A stretch of DNA of 64,000 bases from Paracoccus everestensis. Lineage in GTDB: Bacteria; Pseudomonadota; Alphaproteobacteria; Rhodobacterales; Rhodobacteraceae. How positions within the stretch are numbered: the stretch's first letter is position 1; the number at the start of each line of letters is the position of its first letter. Of the stretch, positions 42,809-50,135 are shown in pieces. The stretch is taken from contig NZ_CP090836.1 of NCBI RefSeq assembly GCF_021491915.1, forward strand, positions 1,722,501-1,786,500, written 5' to 3'. The notes under the pieces were generated by a model, which did not search any database, had not been told where the DNA came from, and worked only from the letters and a program-made list of their open reading frames with translations. The translations under genes were made by a program, and so were the position numbers.

Positions 42809-44146
42809 CTATGCCGCAATGGAAACTCGATTGACGCGCCGTGTGGCACGGATGCTTTCGGATACGGTGTAGCGCTCGGTGATCAGGGCCTTTGCCTCGG
42901 CAAGAGAGATCTCGCGCCCGTCTCGGTCACGCAAGATATATGGCTTCCCAGTTCGCAAAACGTGGAAGATGCGGCTGACGAGCCGATTGGCGACGGCGCA
43001 GAGGGCTTGCTTGTGGTGGTGGCTCCGGTGGGTCATCATCTTGCAGTAGACCTCGGCAAGATCAGGATCGATCTTTCGGGCGGCGTCGGCTGCCAGCATA
43101 AGAGCACGCTTGATCCGATCATTGCCGCCTTGGGTGATCTTCTGGCCTGGCCTTTCGGTGCCGCCGCTGTCCGAACGGCGCGGAAACAGACCGCAGAAGC
43201 CGCGAATGTGTCGCTCAGATTGGAAGCGGTCGGCACAATGGAGCACCCCCAGCAGCACGGGTGCCAGATGGCGACCGATGCCGGGGATGGTGCGCAGGAC
43301 ATCTTCGGGCTGCAATTCGCAGTAAATTGCCTCGATCTTGAGCGTCAACTGGTCCCGAGCGAGCATGTTGACCTTCATGACATCAATCTCGATGCAGATC
43401 TCGGCCTGCAGTTCAGTAAAGTCGAGATGATCGCGATGAAGGGCAAGGGCTTCCCGGGCGGCCTGGCGGAGCCCTTCGATAAGCGCATCAACAAAGGCAC
43501 CGCTATGAGGATGATTTCCGCTGGCATGCAGGGCAATGAAGCGTGCGATCGTAGACCTTCGCGCCTTGAGGACTACCTCCGGATCGACCCAATGCTGCAG
43601 AAGCGCCATGGCGAGCCGGGTGCCGAAGTCTGGCAGCACGCGCTCGAGAAGCGGGGATGCCCATCGAACGAGATCGAGAAGCCGACGCTTGGCTGAGGCA
43701 ACGGCATCCTGGAAGCGGCTGCGCTGCTTGGTAAGACGCTGCAAGGCATGGCTCTTCGGGGCTGGGATATGAACCGGATCGAGCCTCGGCCCTCCGAAGC
43801 TCGGAATGGCAGCCAAGACATGCGCATCCGCCAGATCGGTCTTGGCGTGTTCAGACAGGTAGCGGCGCAGGGCCTTCACCCGCTTGCCTTTGACGCGCGC
43901 GACTGCGACGCCGACATCGGCGAGCCGGTGGGCAACCGGAAACCAGCTCATGCCGGTGGGTTCCATGATCGCCTGCACGCAGTCATCCGGGCCTATATCG
44001 GAGATTGCGCGCGCAACGAAAGCGTCTAGGGAGCAAGGGTTGTGACGGAACCGTATGGGCCGGCCGACAGGCTGGCCATTGTCGTAGATCTGGGCGACAT
44101 GATCACCTCGGATGGCGAGGTCTATTCCAATCGTTCTGTTGATCAT
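42809..44146 (-). CDS. IS110-family DEDD transposase (recombinase)
   Basis: 445 aa from the ATG at 44146 (MINRTIGIDLAIRGDHVAQI). The N-terminal RuvC-like DEDD domain has IGIDLA, IMEPTGMSWFPVA and KRVKALRRYLSEHAKTDLAD with its Asp pair. The C-terminal transposase_20 domain has LRTIPGIGRHLAPVLLGVLH, RGFCGLFPRRSDSGGTERPG and GNDRIKRALMLAADAA. In this family a serine of the C-terminal domain attacks DNA. It appears intact and so could be active. Confidence 0.92.
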   Translation of the reverse strand: MINRTIGIDLAIRGDHVAQIYDNGQPVGRPIRFRHNPCSLDAFVARAISDIGPDDCVQAIMEPTGMSWFPVAHRLADVGVAVARVKGKRVKALRRYLSEHAKTDLADAHVLAAIPSFGGPRLDPVHIPAPKSHALQRLTKQRSRFQDAVASAKRRLLDLVRWASPLLERVLPDFGTRLAMALLQHWVDPEVVLKARRSTIARFIALHASGNHPHSGAFVDALIEGLRQAAREALALHRDHLDFTELQAEICIEIDVMKVNMLARDQLTLKIEAIYCELQPEDVLRTIPGIGRHLAPVLLGVLHCADRFQSERHIRGFCGLFPRRSDSGGTERPGQKITQGGNDRIKRALMLAADAARKIDPDLAEVYCKMMTHRSHHHKQALCAVANRLVSRIFHVLRTGKPYILRDRDGREISLAEAKALITERYTVSESIRATRRVNRVSIAA

Positions 44147-44325
44147 TGCTAGGATCCTTGTTGGTGAAGAACCACGCGTCGCCAGCACAGTCAGGTATGT
44201 CATTCGTGGCCTATGCTTCCGGCGGGAAGCGACACCACAATCGTGTTACACTTGCCTCGTCGACGCGGCCGGATCGGGATTATGATTTCACGGTCACGAG
44301 ACGATCTTCGGATCTCTCAGGGTCT

Positions 44326-44388
44326 TCGACCCGAACCGGCCCGGTTCGCGTCGACACATTGACCCGGTTCCAGAATATCGGGAACCGG
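44326..44388 (-). ncRNA. Candidate structured RNA (bridge-RNA-like) in the IS110 5' region
   Basis: Two consecutive strong hairpins lie within the 322-bp stretch upstream of the transposase. One is at 44326-44354: arms TCGAC-C-CGAACCG and CGGTTCG-C-GTCGA, 12 bp with one mismatch and a 3-nt loop. The other is at 44364-44388: CCGGTTCC and GGAACCGG, perfect 8 bp with a 9-nt loop. IS110-group elements encode a bridge RNA at this location. The hairpins are seen; the RNA and its function are inferred. An overlapping minus-strand open frame (about 47 codons, FDEVIADQIRFPIFWNRV) means a protein remnant is the alternative. Confidence 0.35.
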
Positions 44389-44468
44389 ATCTGATCCGCG
44401 ATCACCTCGTCGAAGCAAGATCAGCACTGTCTTCCCCGTGGCATCAGACCCGGCCCGCTATGGATACC

Positions 44469-44797
44469 TGCGTTTTCCCGGTCGCGGGCGGCCCCAGAAG
44501 CAGTGTCGTGTCGCCATGCGCGATCCACCGGCTGGTCGCGAGTTAGCGGATCTGCCCCGGATCCAGCGAAGGCCACGCTTCGAACTCGAAGCCCGCGAGT
44601 TCACGCACAAACGGAAACTGCGCGAGCTTGCTTGCCATGGATATGCGCCGCTCGTCGCGCCGGGCGGGCTCGCGCCGGACCAGAAAGGCCAGGGACTCGC
44701 GCAAGGTCATGTCAGCCCGTGCGGCTTCGTCCAGCAGGGTGTCGAGCTGGTCCCAAGTGGCCGTGAGCTTGAGCCGGTCGAGCATTGCCAGCAGTGT
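44469..44797 (-). pseudogene. istB: IstB 5' half with an internal stop
   Basis: It begins MLDRLKLTATWDQLDTLLDE and continues SLDPGQIR, then a TAA, then LATSRWIAHGDTTLLLGPPA and TGKT, where it meets the IS110-family element. The stop replaces a Glu codon (GAA to TAA), so the gene was dead or dying independently of the insertion. The matching 3' half is at 42324-42776. Confidence 0.8.
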
Positions 44798-44816
44798 TCG
44801 TGATCAACCGCTGTCA

Positions 44817-45150
44817 TCACCAGCCTCCTCCGACAACCGCTTCATACGCGGCAAGCGGGCGCAGCAAGGCAGGTGTCTGGATGCTCGGTGCCGGCTCCTC
44901 CTGGATCGGTCCGCCTCCAACCACATCGATCAGGTGCGCCTTGTCGGTGACCCATTGACGGCGGCTCTGACAAACCGGATGGTCGGCCACCACGTTGCCG
45001 GCATGACGCACGATCATGCGGCCAGCAAGGACCAGGACCGCACGGTCTCGCCGACCAGGCGCCAGGGCACCGAGTAGCTGTTAGTATCTAGGTCGATTGC
45101 GCAGTCGGGACGAACCTTGCGGATCAGGTCACGCAACTGACCAAACGGAG
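44817..45150 (-). pseudogene. istA: IstA C-terminal remnant, frameshifted
   Basis: The outer part reads FGQLRDLIRKVRPDCAIDLD then TNSYSVPWRLVGETVR. It then shifts frame to MIVRHAGNVVADHPVCQSRR and ends PLAAYEAVVGGGW, the usual IstA C-terminus. The catalytic core and the upstream TIR are missing, replaced by an IS3 element. Confidence 0.75.
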
Positions 45151-45213
45151 CCCGACTGGACCTGTCGCGGCTTGGTGGCGCTCCTTTGATAGCACAATGT
45201 GCGGCAAAGGAGA

Positions 45214-45795
45214 TGAACCCTGGGCACAGGCAGGACGGATGAGTTTCGCAAGGATGCGGTGCGCATTGCACGGACGAGCGGGCTTTCGCGACGTCAGATT
45301 GCGGATGATCTGGGGGTCGGCGTGTCGACCTTGAACCCATGGGGGAACGCCCATCGCGACACGGATGTGGTCTCAGCAGAGGACCGCGAGCTTGCCCGGA
45401 GAATAACGGCTTGGGCGCGAGATCCGCATCCTCAAGGATTTGAGCCGGATCCGCGAAACAGTCTGGGGGATTGTTTCCCCGGCGAAAGGGGGAGATCCTG
45501 GAAAAAAGCCACCCAGTTCTTCGCGAGCCAAAAGCCGTGCGGTTCAGGTTCGTCGAAGAGCAGCGTGGGGCCTTCCCGATCGACCGGCTGTGCCAGGTGA
45601 GGAATGTCAGCCCCCGCGGGCTGCGGGCCTTTTGCAGCCGCCCGGCCAGTCGCTGGCAGCGTATGGACATGGTTGTTCTTGCCCCTGTCAAGGAACAGTC
45701 GCGTCTGAGCCTGGGCAGCCATGGCCGTCCCCGGATGACTGAGGAACTGAAGGAAGTTGGCATCGATGTAGGCCATCGCCGGGGCGGGCGACTGA
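45214..45795 (+). pseudogene. IS3-family OrfA and start of OrfB, left part (split by IS630)
   Basis: It reads TGRTDEFRKDAVRIARTSGL then SRRQIADDLGVGVSTL (OrfA HTH), a damaged stretch, KKATQFFASQKP, and in the next frame VRFRFVEEQRGAFPIDRLCQ, continuing to TEELKEVGIDVGHRRGGRL (OrfB start). The gene is interrupted after the codons for GRL by the IS630 element; the continuation is at 46956. Several frameshifts and stops in OrfA show older decay. Confidence 0.8.
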
Positions 45796-46955
45796 TACCA
45801 GCGGCATGAACCATCGACTCTGAAGATGGTTTGCTTTGCGGCCGACCTCTGATTCACTCCCTTGCAAGGCGGAGGAGGATCAGGATGGCAGTGGGCATCA
45901 CACGCACGGACCTTTCAGCATCGGATCTGCGGCGGGAGGCGGCTCAAGTGAAGGACGCGCGAGCGTCGCGCCGGATGCTTGCGCTGGCGCATGTGCTTGA
46001 CGGGCGAAGCCGGACGGAAGCGGCACAAAGCTGCGGTATGGATCGGCAGACGCTGCGTGACTGGGTTCATCGTTACAATGCCGAAGGGCTGGCCGGCCTT
46101 GTCGATCGGCCGCTTTCCGGGCGGCCAGCGCGGCTCAGCGCCGAGCAGATGCGCGAACTTGCCGTGATCGTCGAAACGGGGCCTGACCCGTCGACGGATA
46201 AGGTCGTGCGTTGGCGTCGGATTGACCTCTGCAACGTGGTTGACCAGCGGTTTGGCATTCGCGTGGCGGAGAGGACCATGAGCGCGATCCTTCACCGGCT
46301 CGGCTTTGCGCGTCTCTCAGTCCGGCCGCGCCATCCGCAGGCCGATGGCGAAGCGCAAGCGGTATATAAAAAACTTTGCCGAACTGGCGCGCGCAGCCTT
46401 GCCTAACGAAGCGCAAGGAAAGCCCTTGGAGATTTGGTTCCAAGATGAGGCCAGGGTGGGCCAGCAGGGAACATTGACACGCGTGTGGGCGAGAAAGGGC
46501 ACACGCCCGCGGGCGCCAAAAGACTGCCGCTACGCCTGGGCCTACATCTTCGGGGCGGTCTGCCCGGCCCGCAGGATCGGTGCGGCGCTCGTCATGCCCT
46601 ACGCGAACACGGAGGCGATGAACGCCCACCTGGCCGAAATCAGCGGGCAGGTATCGCCCGGTGCACACGCGCTCCTTGTTCTCGATGGCGCCGGCTGGCA
46701 CAGCTCCACAGACCTCATCATCCCGCCCAACATCAGCCTGCTGCCACTGCCACCTTACAGTCCGGAACTGAACCCGGTCGAGAACCTCTGGCAGTTCCTC
46801 CGTCAGAACACCCTCGCGAACCGGGTCTTCGACAGCTACGACGCCATTGTCGACGTCTGCTGCGATGCCTGGAACACCCTCCTCGCAATGCCGGAACGCG
46901 TCGCTTCAATCACCTCACGCGATTGGGCGCAGGTCAGTGGATAATGCCGTTGGTA
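45796..46955 (+). mobile_element. IS630-family insertion sequence
   Basis: 1,160 bp with 12-bp inverted ends, TACCAGCGGCAT (45796-45807) and ATGCCGTTGGTA (46944-46955), with one mismatch. It splits an IS3 OrfB: joining the flanks and keeping one copy of TGA restores GRLMRENG. So TGA is present at both edges (45793-45795 and 46956-46958). Confidence 0.85.
45885..46944 (+). CDS. IS630-family transposase in two frames
   Basis: The first frame (45885-46406, MAVGITRTDLSASDLRREAA) carries the N-terminal HTH units (RTEAAQSCGMDRQTLRDWVH) and ends after QAVYKKLCRTG. The second frame (to 46944) continues KNFAELARAALPNEAQGKPL and has the DDE core: WFQDEARVGQQG, LLVLDGAGWHSS and PELNPVENLWQFL. The switch falls at an AAAAAA run (46368-46373) followed by CTTT, a +1 change relative to the first frame. 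Split IS630 transposases are often joined by programmed frameshifting at such a run, so the element may be functional. Confidence 0.85.
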
Positions 46956-47618
46956 TGATGCGGGAGAACGGGATCGTCGTTGAAAGAACGCGCAAATTCA
47001 AGGCGACCACGGACAGCAATCACGCCTTCAACAGCGCGCCGAACCCGGCTTGGATCGTGACTTCATGGCAGATCGGCCCGACCAGAACCGAAAGACCGCG
47101 CAGCGACATGGGCGGGCGACATCAGCTACATCTGGACCCGCGAGGGTTGGCTGCATCTGGCGCTCGACCATGGTCCTCGGACCGGTGGCGGACATGGCCT
47201 CGCTCCTGGACCTGCACTGCCGGCGCGTGATCGGCTGGGCCGCGAGCCAACCGCAGGAAACGCGATCTGGCGATCCGGGCATTGAGAATGGCCATCGCCC
47301 TGCGATCACCGCCGCGGGGCCGCGTCTTCCACGAGCTGACGCGGCTCGCAACACTGTTCGCATGACTACCGGAAGGTCCCGCGCGAACATGGCCTGCAAG
47401 CGTCGCTGAGCGGCAAAGGCAACTGTTACGACAATGCCGCCGTCGAACCTTTCTTCAAAACCATCAAGGCCGAACTGATCGGGCGCAGGTCGTGGGAAAC
47501 GCGTCGCCAGGCTGAGACAGCCATCTTCCAATACATCAACGGCTTTTATAACTCGCGCCGTCGGCATTCAGCATCGGGAGGAAAAACCCCCTTGGCCCTT
47601 GAGCGCCAAGCAGCCTGA
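46956..47618 (+). pseudogene. IS3-family OrfB, right part after the IS630 insertion
   Basis: It continues MRENGIVVERTRKFKATTDS then NHAFNSAPN, breaks frame several times (RDFMADRPDQ; then GDISYIWTREGWLHL in another frame), and ends in clear OrfB sequence: GNCYDNAAVEPFFKTIKAEL, then ETAIFQYINGFYNSRRRHSA and TPLALERQAA at the stop. The catalytic residues are spread over different frames, so it is inactive. Confidence 0.8.
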
Positions 47619-47639
47619 ACGAGCACCAGAGCAGCACAA

Positions 47640-48470
47640 ATACGGGACAGGGCCAATGCGCGGGCACGCGTGCTGCTGGTGAGCTTGGCGAAAGAGGCCG
47701 GGGTCGATCTGCGCCAGAGCTACGCCCGCCTTGCGTCGCGATTTGGCTGCCCAGGTCGGGCGGTATGCTCACGCCCGGCAGTTCACGCGCATGGGCAAGG
47801 CCCTGCGCCAACTCAGGGGCTTTACTGGAAGGATCTGCCGGGGATCTGCGGCGCCACTTGCAGGACACCCCTGAAGGTGCGCTGCGCGAGAAGGTGTTGG
47901 AGGCGCTCTGGCTGGTCGGTCGCCTGCTTGAGCAGGCGCGAAGAGCAAGAACAAGATCTACGCCACGCCACGCCACGCCCTGCACGAGCCCGAGGTCGAC
48001 TGCATCTCCAAGGGCAAGGCCCGCATCCGTTGCGAGTTTGGCACCAAGGTCAGCCTCGCCACCACCCTTGACGGCGGCTTCGTGGTCGGCGCCCGCAGCT
48101 TCCCCGGAAACCCATACGACGGCCATACCCTGGCGCCGCACTGGAGCAGGTCGCCCTCCTCACCAACCACGTGCCGGCTTTGGCTGTGGTTGATCGCGGC
48201 TATCGCGGCCATGGCGTGGAGACCACCAAGGTCCTGATCAGCGGGCACAAGACGTGGCATCACCCTGCTCCTGGCAAAGCTCCTCAGGCGACGAAGCGCC
48301 ATCGCGCCGGAGATCGGGCACATGAAAGCGACGGTCGCCTGGCCAGATCTCCGCTGAAGGGCCGCATCGGCGACGCGATCTTCGCCGTCCTCTGCGCCTG
48401 CGGCCACAATGTCTGGAGGATCTTCGCCCATCTCAGGGCTTTTTGGGCTTTGTTCCCTTCCCTGATGCCG
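47640..48470 (+). pseudogene. IS5-family transposase remnant
   Basis: Fragments in successive frames: LAKEAGVDLRQSYARLASRF; then KNKIYA followed by ALHEPEVDCISKGKARIRCE and FGTKVSLATTLDGGFVVGAR; then VPALAVVDRGYRGHGVETTK; and RSPLKGRIGDAIFAVLCACG with HNVWRIFAHLRAF. These are the C-terminal DDE blocks of an IS5-type transposase. A four-fold ACGCC repeat (47960-47979) has added 15 bp after the Tyr of KIYA. It is clearly inactive. Confidence 0.75.
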
Positions 48471-48547
48471 GCGTGGCTCCGGCCCCAAAACGCCCCGTCA
48501 ACGCGAAGCAATGACCGCCTGACACGGGTGTTCAATGCCAAATGCTT

Positions 48548-48934
48548 ATGGGGCCACCAGGGCCAGCAAAACGCACATGGCCGTTGCCTTGGGACGAAAG
48601 CAATCCGGCAGAACCACTCGGTGCAGTTTGTGACCGCATTCACCCTCGTGGCAATGCTGTCCAAGGGTCATGACAACCGCCTGTTCTTCCAGCGGATATC
48701 GCGCCGTTACGAGAAAGGCTCGATCCTGATCACCTCGAACCGTTCCGTCGGCGAATGGGGCAGTGTGTTTGGCGATCCCGTGGTGGCAACGGCAATCCTT
48801 GACTGGCTGCTGCATCATTCAACGTTGATCACCATCCGCGGTGACAGCTACCGTCTTCGCGACAAGGGCAGCCTTGGCCTCTTGCAAAAGGCCGGGCGTG
48901 CGTTCGGAGCCGATATCGCCAGACATTCACCAAC
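48548..48934 (+). pseudogene. istB: IstB 3' half (right copy), with internal deletion
   Basis: It is readable from the P-loop region (SKTHMAVALGRKAIRQNHSV) to the C-terminus (TSNRSVGEWGSVFGDPVVAT, GLLQKAG). About 30 residues containing Walker B are missing between KGHDNRL and FFQRISRRYEKGS. It is the inverted counterpart of 42324-42776. Confidence 0.85.
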
Positions 48935-48986
48935 GGGGTCAGTTCTTCACGTCGCCAAAGGGGTCAATTCTTCAGTTCGTTTGACA

Positions 48987-49892
48987 TCAGGGGCTGTTCG
49001 TCCCGCCGACATGGCTTGTCGTTGAACCAACGGGCGTCTGGCGGCGGGGTGCCAGCGCCAGTCCCCCGAGGCCGGATGCGAGGATCACGGCAAGACCCAG
49101 AAGCGCAAGCGGCTCGGGCCAGTCGCCGAAGACAAGAAAGCCGATCACGGTCGCGGCGATCAGCTGGAAATAGATCAGCGGCGCCGACACCGTGGCCGGT
49201 GTTGTGCGGTTGACCACCACCAGCAGGTAGTTGCCAAAGGCCGAGGCCAAGGAACTGACGATGACCAAGACCCAGATCCGCAGGTCCGCGCTGGCCGGAA
49301 CGCTGGCAAGGCCCGCAGGAAGCAGCAGAACCGCCCCGATGACCAGTTGCGAGGCCAGCAGAAAGGGCGAGGGATGAAACGGCGCCAACCAACGCGTCGC
49401 GGCAAGGTAAGAGCCGTAAAACCCCCCCGCCATCAGCGCGAAGATCATGCCGGTCCCCATGTCGCCCCCTGGTCGGACCACCAGCAACACACCGGCAAAA
49501 CCCAGCACGAGCATCACGGTGCGGGCCCAGGATGCGCGTTCGCCCAGCAACAGGATCGACAGCACATAGGCCACGATCGGTCCGATGAAGAAGGCGCCGA
49601 AGACATTGGCAATGGGTTCTGTTCGCAGCGCGGTCAGGATCGAGGCGATGCCGCCGACGATCAGCGCGGCGCGCAGGATCAGCCTCCAGTCCAGCAGGCG
49701 GCCCAGGTTGGTCCGCGGCAAGCCCAGCGACCAGGCAAGCACCAATGCGGCAAGGGCGAAGCGCGACCATGCTACGAACAGCGGCTGCACGCCCGCCTCG
49801 GTCAGCAGCTTGCCTGCGGTGTCGCCGCAAACGATTGCCGTGGTGGCGACAGCCACAAGGCCAAGGATGGTCAGAGGCGCAGGGGTCTGCAT
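48987..49892 (-). CDS. EamA/DMT-family transporter (second in the window)
   Basis: 301 aa from the ATG at 49892, with GGAAG 6 nt before it; a TTG two codons earlier is less likely. Ten TM segments in two EamA repeats (VAWSRFALAALVLAWSLGL; MIFALMAGGFYGSYLAATRW; PLIYFQLIAATVIGFLVFGD). The substrate is unknown. The stop codon (48987-48989) directly abuts the right IS21 terminus, so the true C-terminus may have been trimmed by that insertion. Confidence 0.88.
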   Translation of the reverse strand: MQTPAPLTILGLVAVATTAIVCGDTAGKLLTEAGVQPLFVAWSRFALAALVLAWSLGLPRTNLGRLLDWRLILRAALIVGGIASILTALRTEPIANVFGAFFIGPIVAYVLSILLLGERASWARTVMLVLGFAGVLLVVRPGGDMGTGMIFALMAGGFYGSYLAATRWLAPFHPSPFLLASQLVIGAVLLLPAGLASVPASADLRIWVLVIVSSLASAFGNYLLVVVNRTTPATVSAPLIYFQLIAATVIGFLVFGDWPEPLALLGLAVILASGLGGLALAPRRQTPVGSTTSHVGGTNSP

Positions 49893-50135
49893 CGGCAACT
49901 TCCTTCAGTCCGCACGGGCGTGCCAGACCGCACCATGCATTTCACGATCCGAACGCCCGCGCCCGGCTGCCGTGTCCGCCACCACCCTTCATCACGGAAC
50001 GGGGTGACGGACCTGCGGAGGCAGCCGGGTTGCAGGCAGGTTCAAAAGGCCAGCGGGTCTGATAGCCCGGATAGGTCGGACAAGGAAGCCCAAGGGAAAC
50101 CGGCGGCCGTGTCGGACGCGGTCAAGGAACCCCCA

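Larger units (their letters stand above)
42777..44468 (-). mobile_element. IS110-family element inserted in istB
   Basis: The limits come from aligning the two istB halves. The N-terminal half ends in the codons for ATGKT plus CA, the C-terminal half begins CATCTGG, and natural istB would read straight across with the shared CA. The element is then about 1,692 bp with a 32-bp 3' non-coding end and a long 322-bp 5' non-coding end before the transposase, the side where IS110-group elements carry their guide (bridge) RNA. There are no long inverted repeats, as expected. The outer part of the 5' region might instead be a remnant of another gene. Confidence 0.6.
42269..48986. mobile_element. Nested insertion-sequence mosaic bounded by identical inverted IS21 ends
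   Basis: The outer 52 bp at 42269-42320 (starting TGTCAAACGAACTGAAGAAT) and at 48935-48986 (reverse complement) are identical. Each is followed inward by the 3' half of an istB gene pointing outward, so two copies of the same IS21 element face in opposite directions. Between them lie an IS110-family element, istB/istA 5' pieces, an IS3 remnant split by an IS630 element, and an IS5 remnant. It contains no cargo gene that I recognise. The flanking bases (GCAGCA on the left, TCAGGG on the right) do not form a target duplication. Confidence 0.7.

Noticed and set aside
44228..44400. Minus-strand 47-codon frame FDEVIADQIRFPIFWNRV... as a gene fragment
   Set aside because: It has plausible codons, but I cannot name a family, and the same bases form two strong hairpins in the leader of the IS110-family element. 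It is kept only as the alternative to the RNA hypothesis.
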